A DNA stretch of 64,000 nucleotides, taken from the NCBI RefSeq assembly GCF_007830545.1, contig NZ_VLLF01000009.1, forward strand, positions 1 to 64,000, given 5' to 3'. The notes under the pieces are model-generated. The model was not told the origin of the DNA and did no database searches. It saw only the letters and a list, made by a program, of their open reading frames with translations. The DNA is from Roseibium hamelinense. GTDB lineage: Bacteria; Pseudomonadota; Alphaproteobacteria; Rhizobiales; Stappiaceae. Both the position numbers and the translations under genes were made by a program. Within the stretch, counting starts at the first letter, position 1; each line of letters begins with the position of its first letter. This document shows positions 8,651 to 18,075 of this stretch, one piece after another.

Positions 8651-9643
8651 TTACAGAGCAGCTTTCACTTTCTCAGCAACGTCAGCCGGCACCCAGTTAC
8701 TCCACACGTCTTCATGGTTTTCGAGAAAGTAGTAAGCGCCATCTTCGTTGGTCGCCTGGTTTTCCTGCATCCATGCGAGAACTTTACCGGCAGTCCGGTT
8801 GTCCCAAGTACGGCCCTTGACGTAATCCATAGCTACGCCCGCCTTGTCGGCAAACTCATCGGTCACGACAGTGAACACTTCGGACTTCACCCACGAATTT
8901 TTCTGTGGGTTCGGGCAGTCTTCAATTACGGTACAGGTATCCCACTCTTCCTTATTGTGCGGCACTTCGAAGTCGAGCAGCGTCATGTCGTACTTGCCAA
9001 GGATCGCAGTCGGTGCCCAGTAGTAGCCAAGCCACCCCTGATCGCGCTCAAACGCACGTGCGATGGATCCGTCCAAACCTGCCGCAGATCCAGAGTCAAC
9101 GAGCTCGAAACCTTTGTTCTCTGCGTCAAACGCACGGAACAGGTTGCCTGTGGTGATGCGGCAGTTCCAACCAGTTGGGCAGGTGAAGAAAGCGCCTTTG
9201 CTTTCGTCCTCTGCACCCGGGAAGAGGTCGGGACGAGCCAATGCATCTTCAACAGTATAAATGTTGTGCTCCTCGGCGAGGTAGGTCGGGATCCAGAACC
9301 CTTCCACACCACCTTCATTGAGAACTTCGCCGCCGATGATCAATTCGCCTTCAGCAACAGCCGCATCGAGTGGCTCGCGCACTGCATTAATCCAGAGTTC
9401 CGGAGCGATGTCTGGCTCGGCCTTTTCATTCATCGACGTGAACGTCGGCATCGTATCGCCGGTCACCAGTTCGACCGTGCAGCCGTAACCGTTTTCAAGA
9501 ATGATCTTGTCGATATGTGCGATCGCACCGGCTGAGGCCCAGTTCATTTCGGCCATCGTAACGGTACCACAGTCCTCGGCCATTGCCGACGAAGCTGCTA
9601 CACACATCGCGGAGGCCGCGGCTGATACAAATAACTTCCTCAT
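8651..9643 (-). CDS. Periplasmic quaternary-amine/TMAO-type substrate-binding protein
   Basis: 330 aa with a Sec signal peptide (MRKLFVSAAASAMCVAASSAMA, cleavage near residue 22). The mature protein is an OpuAC-family binding protein. The segment EMNWASAGAIAHIDKIILE near the mature N-terminus and a Trp/Tyr-rich body (LGYYWAPTAIL, EDVWSNW) fit an aromatic box for a quaternary ammonium ligand. Among known relatives it looks closest to the TMAO/betaine group (TmoX-like), but I cannot separate TMAO, glycine betaine and proline betaine. An AGGAG Shine-Dalgarno lies 6-8 nt before the ATG. It is the first gene of the minus-strand operon. Confidence 0.85.
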   Translation of the reverse strand: MRKLFVSAAASAMCVAASSAMAEDCGTVTMAEMNWASAGAIAHIDKIILENGYGCTVELVTGDTMPTFTSMNEKAEPDIAPELWINAVREPLDAAVAEGELIIGGEVLNEGGVEGFWIPTYLAEEHNIYTVEDALARPDLFPGAEDESKGAFFTCPTGWNCRITTGNLFRAFDAENKGFELVDSGSAAGLDGSIARAFERDQGWLGYYWAPTAILGKYDMTLLDFEVPHNKEEWDTCTVIEDCPNPQKNSWVKSEVFTVVTDEFADKAGVAMDYVKGRTWDNRTAGKVLAWMQENQATNEDGAYYFLENHEDVWSNWVPADVAEKVKAAL

Positions 9644-10253
9644 GAAGGTACTCCTTGCTGATTTTTGCTTATTTGACCTGGCTCAACGTTCAGAGCGCGA
9701 ATGAATGAGTATTCGCATGCCCGAACAAGCGAGACAGTTGGTTTTTTCGGAATTTGGAACGTCGATGCGACAAAATCACACTGAGGTAGAAAGTTATATT
9801 GAAGACCAATCACAGACATCAACTTGTTTCTTGCTCAGCCATTCTCTTTTCGACTAGAGACGAAAGAAAGTTTCGCATGGATGTATTTCCATACGCTCAA
9901 CCGCATCTAACATCACATATCATTACACTATACGACAGCATATACAACAGCCGCCTTGCATTTCTCTAAAGGTCGGCAAGTAATTGAACAAGGACAGCCA
10001 TTATTGCGACACATTCATTCGCAGAACCGTCATTCCAGATCAGAAGATTACCAGACCTGCGCCTTGTTGCTTTTCATATTTGGAAAAGGTGTATCAACAC
10101 AATTTTCGTTTGAAAGATGTTTTGCCGGACATGCATGGCGGTCCAAGTGTCACATAAACAATTCGCTGAGCGCCACTTCCGCAATCAGGAAGTGTAGCGT
10201 AAAACGCGGATTGTTATACAGAACACGACACCCCGCGAACTTGAAGGCACTCC
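9644..10253. other. 610-bp intergenic region without a recognisable gene
   Basis: The spacer is AT-rich and divergent: it must hold the promoter of the binding-protein operon (minus) and of the VOC-dehydrogenase pair (plus). A frame on the plus strand (9956-10309) encodes no recognisable protein and overlaps the VOC gene, so it is not called. No tRNA or repeat was seen. Confidence 0.5.
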
Positions 10254-10667
10254 ATGCGATCTGTTTTTCATCTGGCTTACAATGTAACCGACCTCAAAAA
10301 ATCCCGTGAGTTTTATGGAAATGTCTTAGGCTGCACAGAAGGACGTAGCACGGACAATTGGGTAGATTTTGACTTTTTCGGCCACCAGATTTCCCTGCAT
10401 TTGGGAACACCATTTCAAACGGAAAATACCGGAATGGTCGGTGATCATATGGTACCTATGCCCCATCTTGGTGTTGTGCTGGACATGGACAAATGGCAGG
10501 CCCTCGCTGATCGGCTTATAGCTCTCAATATGGACTTTATAGTTAAGCCATCAGTCCGTTTCGCCGGTGAACCAGGCGAGCAAAGCACAATGTTTTTCAC
10601 CGATCCATCTGGAAACCCCATCGAGTTAAAGGGCTTTGCAAATTTTGACGGTGTTTTCGCACAATGA
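10254..10667 (+). CDS. VOC-superfamily protein (glyoxalase/dioxygenase fold)
   Basis: 137 aa, one vicinal-oxygen-chelate domain with two beta-alpha-beta-beta-beta modules. Candidate metal ligands are the early His (FHLAYNV), H45-type residues (FFGHQISLH), the His in PHLGVVLD and the terminal Glu in NPIELKGF. The end FFTDPSGNPIELKGF is characteristic. The substrate is unknown; such single-domain proteins include glyoxalases, dioxygenases and resistance proteins. It overlaps the next gene by 4 bp (ATGA), so the two are co-translated. Confidence 0.85.
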   Translation: MRSVFHLAYNVTDLKKSREFYGNVLGCTEGRSTDNWVDFDFFGHQISLHLGTPFQTENTGMVGDHMVPMPHLGVVLDMDKWQALADRLIALNMDFIVKPSVRFAGEPGEQSTMFFTDPSGNPIELKGFANFDGVFAQ

Positions 10668-11611
10668 CATTAGTTATTCCGTTTATCTCCAGCGCTGGCG
10701 GCCAGGAACGGCAGGCCTGGAAAACCGCCCTACCCGAGGCCTTGGATGGTATCGGGATCGTCAAGCCATTTTCTGATCTGTCGGCACCCGAGCGGCAAGC
10801 AGCAACAATCGCGATCGTTGCCAACCCAGATTCGAAAGAAGTCGCTGCACTGCCCAACTTGAAATGGGTGCACAGTCTTTGGGCCGGCGTAGAGCGTCTA
10901 GCCAAAGAACTTCCCGAAGATGGACCGATGATCGTGCGGCTGGTCGATCCGCAAATGGCTGAAACAATGTCCGAGGCTGTTTTGGCTTGGTCCCTATTTC
11001 TCCACCGGGACATGCCTTGCTACGGCGCCCAGCAAAGGCGATCAGAATGGATTGAACATGAATTGAAGCTCCCTGAGGAGCGCCGAATTGGGATCCTTGG
11101 TCTTGGAAACCTAGGCCAGCGCTCGGCGTTGCGTCTCAGGGCCAATGGTTTCCCGGTTTCTGGATGGAGCAGGTCGGAAAAGCACATCGAGGGACTTGAG
11201 ACGCATGCCGGTTCTGACGGCTTGGACACAGTGCTTGGCCAATCTGACATTCTGGTGGTTCTTGTACCATTGACCGCTGAAACCGCAGGTCTTGTCGATT
11301 CAAGGGCCTTCAGCAAACTGCCGAGAGGTGCCGCTTTAATCAATTTCTCCAGGGGGCCTGTTCTAAACGACGGCGATCTCTTGAAAGCGCTAGACAGTGG
11401 ACACTTGAGCCACGCTGTTCTGGATGTGTTCGACCAAGAGCCGTTGCCTCAAAAACACCCGTTTTGGCTACACGAGAAAATTACGGTTTTACCGCATATA
11501 TCGGCACCAACGGTCACAAGAACAGCTGTTAGGATCGTCGCGCAGAACATTTCGCGCTATCTGCAAACCGGCGAGCTACCCGAAACCGTTGACCGTGGCC
11601 GGGGATATTAG
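10664..11611 (+). CDS. D-2-hydroxyacid dehydrogenase, glyoxylate/hydroxypyruvate reductase A type
   Basis: 315 aa. The NAD(P)-binding motif is ILGLGNLGQRSALRLRANG (~140-160), followed by the WSRSEKHIEG region where the Arg/Ser after the second strand favours NADPH. Catalytic Arg (FSRGPV), Glu (DQEPLP) and His (LPHISA) are all present. The overall pattern matches GhrA, which reduces glyoxylate and hydroxypyruvate. The start ATG overlaps the VOC gene by 4 bp. The neighbours (VOC protein, TIM-barrel isomerase, 6-phosphogluconate dehydrogenase) point to sugar-acid or C2-C3 acid metabolism, but the exact substrate is not shown by the sequence. Confidence 0.87.
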   Translation: MTLVIPFISSAGGQERQAWKTALPEALDGIGIVKPFSDLSAPERQAATIAIVANPDSKEVAALPNLKWVHSLWAGVERLAKELPEDGPMIVRLVDPQMAETMSEAVLAWSLFLHRDMPCYGAQQRRSEWIEHELKLPEERRIGILGLGNLGQRSALRLRANGFPVSGWSRSEKHIEGLETHAGSDGLDTVLGQSDILVVLVPLTAETAGLVDSRAFSKLPRGAALINFSRGPVLNDGDLLKALDSGHLSHAVLDVFDQEPLPQKHPFWLHEKITVLPHISAPTVTRTAVRIVAQNISRYLQTGELPETVDRGRGY

Positions 11612-11697
11612 GTCAAACTTAAACGCCTGTCGCAAATCTGTCAGCGAGGCCGCTTAAGCGGTCATGGACCAGTCGACCACTTTAGAAAGACCGCTCC

Positions 11698-12516
11698 ATG
11701 ACCGACCTCCCCGTTCTCGGCGCCGCACTGTCCATTAATGGCTTTAAAGTTCACCGGGAGCTGATGCTCGCCAGGCCGAGGGACCTTGAGCTTCAGGACT
11801 TCATCAGCGCTGACCTCCTGAACGGAAACTGGCAAGAGAGTGTCGACACCGCGCTTAAGCTCCTTGATGGTCATGAAGGCCGGCGCGGGATCCACGGCCC
11901 GTTCTGGGGCTTTACGCTGGATGCCATGGATCCGGAGGTTCGGAGCATTGTCAAAAAGCGTCTTCTCCAGGGGCTAGATGTCTGCGAACGCCTAGGCGGA
12001 ACACACATGGTCGTCCACAGTCCGTTTTCGACCTGGGATTACAACAATTTAGACAACTACGATCGCGGTCGAGAACGGAAAATTGAGCTGTGCCAGGAAA
12101 CAATGGGGCCGGCGGTTAAGCGTGCTGAAGACATTGGATGCGAGCTCGTCATCGAAAACATAGAAGATAAAGATCCGAACGACCGGCTTCGGCTTGCGCA
12201 GAGTTTCGGGTCCACAGCGGTGAAGGTGTCAATAGATACAGGACACGCGCACTATGCCCACGGGTCGACAGGCGCTCCGCCGGTCGATTACTACGTGAAA
12301 GCCGCAGGCGACATGCTTGCGCATGTCCACTTGCAGGATGCCGATGGCTACGCGGATCGTCATTGGGCCCTTGGAGAGGGCACAATCAACTGGCCCTCAG
12401 TTTTTGAAGCACTGAGCAAAATCGGGAGCAAGCCGCGCTTGATTATCGAGCTTCGGGATCACAACGGTGTTCCGGAATCAATCGCGAAAATGGCCGCACT
12501 CGGCCTTGCGCAGTAA
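11698..12516 (+). CDS. Sugar phosphate isomerase/epimerase-like TIM-barrel protein
   Basis: 272 aa, xylose-isomerase-like AP-endonuclease-2 superfamily. The metal-binding pattern is visible: Glu in ELVIENIED, DTGHAHYAHG (Asp and His), HVHLQDADG (His-x-His) and the final IIELRDH Glu. The N-terminus is a typical strand-1 start. The reaction could be isomerisation, epimerisation or dehydration of a keto-sugar or inositol derivative; none can be chosen from sequence. It lies 86 bp after the reductase gene on the same strand and is probably co-transcribed. A short palindrome (AAAACC-TAA-GGTTTT, 12532-12546) follows and might act as a weak terminator. Confidence 0.82.
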   Translation: MTDLPVLGAALSINGFKVHRELMLARPRDLELQDFISADLLNGNWQESVDTALKLLDGHEGRRGIHGPFWGFTLDAMDPEVRSIVKKRLLQGLDVCERLGGTHMVVHSPFSTWDYNNLDNYDRGRERKIELCQETMGPAVKRAEDIGCELVIENIEDKDPNDRLRLAQSFGSTAVKVSIDTGHAHYAHGSTGAPPVDYYVKAAGDMLAHVHLQDADGYADRHWALGEGTINWPSVFEALSKIGSKPRLIIELRDHNGVPESIAKMAALGLAQ

Positions 12517-12580
12517 CCTAAAAACCCGCCGAAAACCTAAGGTTTTAAGCCGAATAACGTGGCTCAGTCAGTTATTCGTT

Positions 12581-14011
12581 TCAACCCATAGCCCATGGAC
12601 CGTGAAACCCCTTCCCTTCACGGTCCACCCGTTCGAAGCCGTGAGCCCCGAAAAAGTCCCGTTGTGCCTGCAACAAATTCGCGGTTGATCGCTCGGTGCG
12701 CATGGTATCGAAGTAGGACAGCGCCGCGGACAGCGCAGGTACCGGCAAGCCATGCATGGCCCCTTGGGCGACAACAGCGCGTAAAGCTTCATGTGTTTCC
12801 TTAAGACGTTCCGCGAAATACGGCGCAAACATCAAATTGCGATCAGGATCGTCCGAAAGTGCTGAAGCCATGTCGTTGAGCATCGAAGACCGGATGATGC
12901 AGCCGGCTCGCCAGATACGGGCTATATCCGCTAGGGGCATGGACCAATCATATTGTTTGGCGGCGGCTGAAATGAGTTCAAAACCCTGAGCATAGCAGAT
13001 AATTTTGCCGGCGATCAGAGCAGCTTCCAACAGACTTGGGGCGATCTGGTCCGATGACATTTTTTGAACGGACGGTCCAAACAACGCCTGACCCTGCCGG
13101 CGCTTTCCAATGAGCGCGGACATGTTGCGGGCGCCGACAGCAGCTTCGATAGTGCCCATAGGCGTGCTAAGCATCAGAGCTTCGATTGCTGTCCAGCGTC
13201 CGGTGCCTTTTTGTCCTGCCCTATCGAGAATTACATCAAGCATCGGGGCTGCCGTTTCTGGATCCACTGCCCGACTGACCTTTCCGGAAATTTTTATGAG
13301 ATAGGACTGGAGAGCGCCCCGGTCCCACGCTTCAAAAACTTCCGCGGTTTGAACCGCAGTGTAGCCATAGCCGTCCCGCATAATACCGTAGACCTCGGCG
13401 ATCATTTGCATATCGGCATATTCAATGCCGTTGTGAACGGTTTTGACGAGATGACCTGCCCCTGCTTCGCCAAGATGAGCCGCACAGGGAGAATCTTCAT
13501 ATTTTGCTGAAATTGCCTTTAGGATAGGGGCGACCTCGTCCCATCCGTCTTTCGCCCCCCCAGCCATAATTGATGGCCCGTGGCGAGCTCCCTCTTCTCC
13601 TCCAGAAACGCCAATACCCATGAACCTTGGGCCCGAGTTCATCGTGGCCTGAGCACGGAGGTTGGTATCATGGTAATCCGCATTCCCGGCGTCGATAATA
13701 AGGTCTTCCCAATCCAAAAGCGGTGCGAGGGCCTGGATCTGCGCGTCGACTGCCTCTCCTGCCGGTACCATGAGGATGACAGCTCGAGGGCGTTTGAGCG
13801 ATTGTACAAAGTTTTCGAGATCCAATGCCGGGACAACGTTCCCGGCCAAATCACCCGCATTTTCATGGAACGCCACAGTTTTTGCGGTCGTGCGATTGTA
13901 AACCGCAATTTTGAACCCGTTCTCCGCAATGTTAAGGGCCAGGTTTGCCCCCATGGTCCCTAGGCCAACAAGGCCAATGTCCGCCCCCGCGCCCGAGCTA
14001 CTTGCGGTCAT
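12581..14011 (-). CDS. gnd: 6-phosphogluconate dehydrogenase (decarboxylating)
   Basis: 476 aa, the usual length. It oxidises and decarboxylates 6-phosphogluconate to ribulose-5-phosphate with NADP. Seen: the nucleotide motif GLVGLGTMGANLALNIAENG, NRTTAK (Arg/Thr for NADP phosphate), IDAGNADYHDT, GVSGGEEGARHGPSIM and the catalytic KTVHNGIEYADMQM segment, plus the C-terminal dimer tail HGPWAMG. Two close ATGs exist; the one at 14011 has AAAGGA 6 nt upstream, whereas the ATG at 14017 touches that sequence, so 14011 is chosen. It stands alone on the minus strand, convergent with the TIM-barrel gene. Confidence 0.94.
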   Translation of the reverse strand: MTASSSGAGADIGLVGLGTMGANLALNIAENGFKIAVYNRTTAKTVAFHENAGDLAGNVVPALDLENFVQSLKRPRAVILMVPAGEAVDAQIQALAPLLDWEDLIIDAGNADYHDTNLRAQATMNSGPRFMGIGVSGGEEGARHGPSIMAGGAKDGWDEVAPILKAISAKYEDSPCAAHLGEAGAGHLVKTVHNGIEYADMQMIAEVYGIMRDGYGYTAVQTAEVFEAWDRGALQSYLIKISGKVSRAVDPETAAPMLDVILDRAGQKGTGRWTAIEALMLSTPMGTIEAAVGARNMSALIGKRRQGQALFGPSVQKMSSDQIAPSLLEAALIAGKIICYAQGFELISAAAKQYDWSMPLADIARIWRAGCIIRSSMLNDMASALSDDPDRNLMFAPYFAERLKETHEALRAVVAQGAMHGLPVPALSAALSYFDTMRTERSTANLLQAQRDFFGAHGFERVDREGKGFHGPWAMG

Positions 14012-14252
14012 CGACATTCCTTTCGTGTCGCAAAAACTGTCAAAAAGACTTGGCGTGCTCATTAGACCAAGGCGGCGCAATCCGCAAACCACTGATATCT
14101 GCGTGTTCCATGCCCGGGCAAAGTCACCCGTCAGTAATTATTACTAAGCGAAACGACATAAATCCGGAAAAATCTGTCACAGAAGCCTGATACGCGAATT
14201 GTGACCCGCAGCCTCCTGTTTTCCAGCGGGTCGCTGCAAAAGGATCTGAGAT

Positions 14253-15233
14253 ATGAAAACGCTACTGATCGCAGCGGGCCTTTGGGCTGTTGCTTCCGGC
14301 TCTGTGCTTGCCGATGACGTTTCCGGTAAACTCATCCTGTACACGTCCCAGCCCAATGCAGATGCGCAAGCGACCGTGGATGCCTTTACGGCAAAACATC
14401 CAGGCGTCGACGTGGAGTGGGTGCGTGATGGCACCACAAAAGTGATGGCTAAATTGCGCGCCGAGTTTGAAGCCGGAACTCCGAAACCGGACGTTCTCCT
14501 GATCGCCGACATGGTGACCATGGAAGGTCTAAAAACCGCAGGTCGCTTGATGGCCCATGAATCCGCAGATGTTTCCGCTTATGACCCTGCGATTATGGAC
14601 GAGGACAAGACCTATTTCTCGACAAAACTGATCACCACCGGGATTGTCTACAATACCAACGCGCCCATGAAGCCAACGTCTTACCAGGACCTTTTGAAGG
14701 ACGAAGCAAAAGGCAAAATAGCAATGCCGTCGCCGCTCACATCCGGGGCCGCAACGATCCATATGGCGGCCTTAACAACCAATCCTGACCTTGGCTGGGC
14801 CTACTACGAGGGTTTGTCGGACCAGGGCGCAAATCCACAGGGCGGAAACGGCGGCACCTACAAGGCCATTGCAGGCGGTGAAAAGCTTTACGGTTTCGTG
14901 GTCGACTTTCTGCCGATCCGCAACAAGCTTGAAGGCGCCCCGGTGGAATTTGTATTCCCCGAAGAAGGGGTTTCCGCTGTGACCGAACCGGTGGCGATTC
15001 TGTCGACGGCGCAAAACCCGGACGCGGCAAAAGCATTTGTGGATTTCTTGATCTCCGAAGAGGGGCAAAAATTGGCTGCTTCTCAAGGATACCTTGCCGC
15101 ACATCCTGCTGTAGCGCCACCAAGAGGCTTTCCGGCGCGCGACCAAATCAAGTTGATGGACTTTGATCCTGCGCAGGCACTCGAGCAAGATCAGGCCAAC
15201 AAGCTTAAGTTTTCCGAAATTTTCGGCGGCTAG
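14253..15233 (+). CDS. ABC transporter substrate-binding protein, AfuA/PhnS (iron / aminoethylphosphonate) class
   Basis: 326 aa with a signal peptide (MKTLLIAAGLWAVASGSVLA). The mature start GKLILYTSQPNADAQATVDA is typical of COG1840 binding proteins, which bind Fe(III), 2-aminoethylphosphonate, thiamine or similar ligands. AAGGA lies 8 nt before the ATG. The Tyr pair used for ferric iron in FbpA (a YxxY near the C-terminal third) is not obvious, so iron is less likely than an organic ligand (inference). The permease gene follows after 12 bp; the ATPase gene is convergent on the other strand. The neighbouring MttB/DMGDH/DddP genes suggest a methylated amine, sulfonium or phosphonate ligand. 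Confidence 0.83.
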   Translation: MKTLLIAAGLWAVASGSVLADDVSGKLILYTSQPNADAQATVDAFTAKHPGVDVEWVRDGTTKVMAKLRAEFEAGTPKPDVLLIADMVTMEGLKTAGRLMAHESADVSAYDPAIMDEDKTYFSTKLITTGIVYNTNAPMKPTSYQDLLKDEAKGKIAMPSPLTSGAATIHMAALTTNPDLGWAYYEGLSDQGANPQGGNGGTYKAIAGGEKLYGFVVDFLPIRNKLEGAPVEFVFPEEGVSAVTEPVAILSTAQNPDAAKAFVDFLISEEGQKLAASQGYLAAHPAVAPPRGFPARDQIKLMDFDPAQALEQDQANKLKFSEIFGG

Positions 15234-15245
15234 CACTCAAGCAAA

Positions 15246-16952
15246 ATGGCGCTTTCCCGGCACTTGAATGGCGAGGGCCTAACCCTTGCCATTCTGCTTC
15301 TCGCAGCCACGATTGTCTGCGGACTTCCGCTTTTTCTGCTGTTCAAGCTCGGTTTCACCAGCGACGGCGCCCTTTCCCTTGGTCCATTGCTGGAGGCGCT
15401 CAACAGCCGGTCCGTCCAACGGGCTCTTTGGCATTCTTTGGAAAGCAGTTTTTTGTCTGCATGCGCAGCAACGCTGCTCGGTGCATCGGTTGCCCTCTTG
15501 ATCAGCCTGACCGATGTACGCGCAAAAGGCCTGTTGGTCTTCTTGATCCTACTGCCCATGATGATCCCTCCGCACGTTACCGCGATCGCCTGGATCCAAG
15601 CACTTGGCCCCGCCAGTCCGGTCCTGCGATGGCTTGGCATCGCACCGGAAATCGGATCAACACATCCGCTCTATTCTCGGGAAGGCCTGGTATTGCTTCT
15701 GACGCTTCAGCACAGCCCTTTGGTTTTCTTGCTGGTTCGAGCTGCACTGCGCTCTTTTCCTCGGGAGCTTTCGGATGCCGCGCGTGTTTCAGGGGCCGGC
15801 GCTCTGCGAATGCTTGTCCGCGTTACCTTGCCCCTTCTTGCTCCCTCCTTGCTGGCCGGGTTTGCACTGGCCTTTGTAGCCGCACTTGGAAACTTCGGCA
15901 TTAATGCGCTGATCGGGATCCCGGCACGCTACACAACGCTCCCGGTTCTGGTCTGGCGGCGGCTTGCAAGCTTCGGTCCGGATGTCTTGCCAAACGTGGC
16001 TGTAATATCGGTAATATTGGCTGCTGTCGCATTGGCTGCAATCAGCCTGCAAAGCTATTTCCAACACCGTATGCGCACAACTCTTATCGGGCCGCCGCAA
16101 ACAACCCTAGCAATACCGCTTGGCCGGAACCGCACCTACATTGAGCTTGGTCTGTGGGCATTTGTCGGCGCCGTGCTTTTACTGCCGGCTGCGTCACTCG
16201 TAGCCACTGCGTTGGTGAAGACCTACGGTGTGCCACTCGCCATCAATACAATCACATTTGAAAATTTTGCAGAAATCCTCTGGCGCCAATCCGTAACCTT
16301 GCGAGCATTCGTAAACTCAACATTCATCGCGGCAGCCGCGTCGATCGGGATCGCTGTGATCAGCATCTTGCTGGGATACTTTCTGTCACACCGCACAAAA
16401 AGCCATCGGCGTGCGGCTGGTTTGGCTTTAGGGCAGGCTGAAGTGGCGTTTGCGGTTCCTGGGCTTGTTATGTCGATCGCTTTCATACTTGCATTCATAG
16501 CGCCGCTGCCGTTTTTGAACATCTCACTTTACGGAACCATTTGGATCATCTTGATCGCTTACATGTCCTGCTTTCTCGCAATAGGACTGAAGCCCGTAGG
16601 GGCAGTGTTCCTGCAACTTGATCGGAGCCTAGAAGATGCAGCACGGGTGGCAGGCGCGGGCTTCGAGCGCAGACTACGGATTGTGTTTGCCCCGCTCGTC
16701 GCGCCTGCCGCCGCGTCCGGAGCCGTCCTCGTTTTCCTGACAGCATACAATGAAGTCACAGTTTCGGCACTGCTCTGGTCTACCGGAAACGAAACCATCG
16801 GCACGACCATTTTCAATTACGAAGACGGTGGTTACACCACACTTGCAGCAGCCATGTCGACAGTGGTAGTGGTCGCAACCGTTTTCATCATGATCGCCAT
16901 GAATGCACTCCGAAGGCGCGTGCCAACCGGTACGATTCCTTGGGTGAATTGA
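15246..16952 (+). CDS. ABC transporter permease, two fused permease domains (AfuB/ThiP/PhnU-V type)
   Basis: 568 aa with about twelve hydrophobic helices in two homologous halves. Each half carries an EAA-type loop: first DAARVSGAGALRMLVRVTLP (~178-197), second DAARVAGAGFERRLRIVFAP (~463-482). This is the fused-permease layout of ferric-iron, thiamine and aminoethylphosphonate importers. It starts 12 bp after the binding-protein gene and has no good Shine-Dalgarno of its own, so translation is probably coupled. It ends 15 bp before the convergent ATPase gene. Confidence 0.9.
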   Translation: MALSRHLNGEGLTLAILLLAATIVCGLPLFLLFKLGFTSDGALSLGPLLEALNSRSVQRALWHSLESSFLSACAATLLGASVALLISLTDVRAKGLLVFLILLPMMIPPHVTAIAWIQALGPASPVLRWLGIAPEIGSTHPLYSREGLVLLLTLQHSPLVFLLVRAALRSFPRELSDAARVSGAGALRMLVRVTLPLLAPSLLAGFALAFVAALGNFGINALIGIPARYTTLPVLVWRRLASFGPDVLPNVAVISVILAAVALAAISLQSYFQHRMRTTLIGPPQTTLAIPLGRNRTYIELGLWAFVGAVLLLPAASLVATALVKTYGVPLAINTITFENFAEILWRQSVTLRAFVNSTFIAAAASIGIAVISILLGYFLSHRTKSHRRAAGLALGQAEVAFAVPGLVMSIAFILAFIAPLPFLNISLYGTIWIILIAYMSCFLAIGLKPVGAVFLQLDRSLEDAARVAGAGFERRLRIVFAPLVAPAAASGAVLVFLTAYNEVTVSALLWSTGNETIGTTIFNYEDGGYTTLAAAMSTVVVVATVFIMIAMNALRRRVPTGTIPWVN

Positions 16953-16967
16953 GACCAAAGAGCAGTT

Positions 16968-18014
16968 TTACTCTGGCAAAAGCCAAGCATCTTCAATTCT
17001 AAGAGAAACCTTGTCCCCTTCGGTAACCCGCCGACTGGTATTCACGAGAACAGCTGGCTGGCTGGCATTCAGCTGCACATGTACTTCCCAAAAACCGCCA
17101 CGATAGGTCACCCGGGCAACACGACCTGAAATCCCATCACCATCCGGGCTTACAACAATTTGCTCTGGACGGATCAGCAATTGGCCATCGCCTTCACTTG
17201 CATTTTCCGCGCAGCGCACAGGCACATGCACGCCTGAAAACGCAATCAAGGCCAATCCTCTGTCAGCTTTTTTGACGACAACATCAACGAGGCTCCCACG
17301 GCCAATGAAGCTTGCGACCCGCTCATTTTTTGGCTTGCTGTAAAGCCGATGGGGATGGTCAACCTGAAGAACCTTACCGTCCCACATCAGGGCAACACGA
17401 TCCGCCAGTGCCATTGCTTCGCGTTGATCATGCGTGATGAACAACGTTGTCGCACCTGTAGCGCGGTGGAAGTCCGACAGCTCTTCTTCCATAGCATGCC
17501 GCAGGTGCGGGTCGAGATTGGCGAGCGGCTCATCCATAAGAACCGTTTGGGCACCTTGCGCCAAACACCTGGCAAGGGCAACGCGCTGCCTTTGGCCGCC
17601 GGACAGATCTGCGGGCTTGCGGTCTGCATAGGGTAAAAGCTCCACCCGTTCCAGGCAGTTGCGGGTTTGAGCCGCGATGTCGTTTTTCGCCAACCGGGCA
17701 GTTTCCAACGGAAAGGCCACATTGCCCGATACACTCATATGCGGCCACAAAGCGTAGGACTGAAAAACCACCCCGACGTTGCGTTTTTCGGGAGGTACAT
17801 GCGTGCCTTTGCCGGCAACATGGTGCCCAGCCAAGTGAATTTCACCGCCGTCAATTGTCTCCAGACCCGCTATCGATCGAAGCAAGGTGGATTTACCGCA
17901 TCCAGACGGACCAAGGACGACGAAAAACTCGCCTTTTTCAATATTAATCGAAACACCATCAAGGGCCGCATGGCTATAAAAATACTTGGAGACTGACGAG
18001 ACAGATATGGTCAT
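16968..18014 (-). CDS. ABC transporter ATPase, PotA/FbpC/PhnT type
   Basis: 348 aa. Walker A GPSGCGKST, signature LSGGQRQRVALARCLAQG, Walker B VLMDEPLANLDP, switch THDQREAMALADR. A C-terminal TOBE-like regulatory domain follows (~240-348, with LLIRPEQIVVSPDGD). Together with the convergent binding protein and fused permease it makes a complete importer, although it lies on the opposite strand and must be transcribed separately, probably with the upstream kinase-like gene (62-bp gap). Confidence 0.9.
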   Translation of the reverse strand: MTISVSSVSKYFYSHAALDGVSINIEKGEFFVVLGPSGCGKSTLLRSIAGLETIDGGEIHLAGHHVAGKGTHVPPEKRNVGVVFQSYALWPHMSVSGNVAFPLETARLAKNDIAAQTRNCLERVELLPYADRKPADLSGGQRQRVALARCLAQGAQTVLMDEPLANLDPHLRHAMEEELSDFHRATGATTLFITHDQREAMALADRVALMWDGKVLQVDHPHRLYSKPKNERVASFIGRGSLVDVVVKKADRGLALIAFSGVHVPVRCAENASEGDGQLLIRPEQIVVSPDGDGISGRVARVTYRGGFWEVHVQLNASQPAVLVNTSRRVTEGDKVSLRIEDAWLLPE

Positions 18015-18075
18015 GGCGCCCGTTTACGCATGGTGCATGACAGTAAAATTACGGATACTTGCGTCGCATAGGGTT

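Noticed and set aside
9956..10309. 117-aa plus-strand frame
   Set aside because: No recognisable domain, no Shine-Dalgarno, and it overlaps the well-supported VOC gene.
12532..12546. Palindrome AAAACC-TAA-GGTTTT as a terminator
   Set aside because: Stem is short and AT-rich with no clear T-run beyond; mentioned only with the neighbouring gene.
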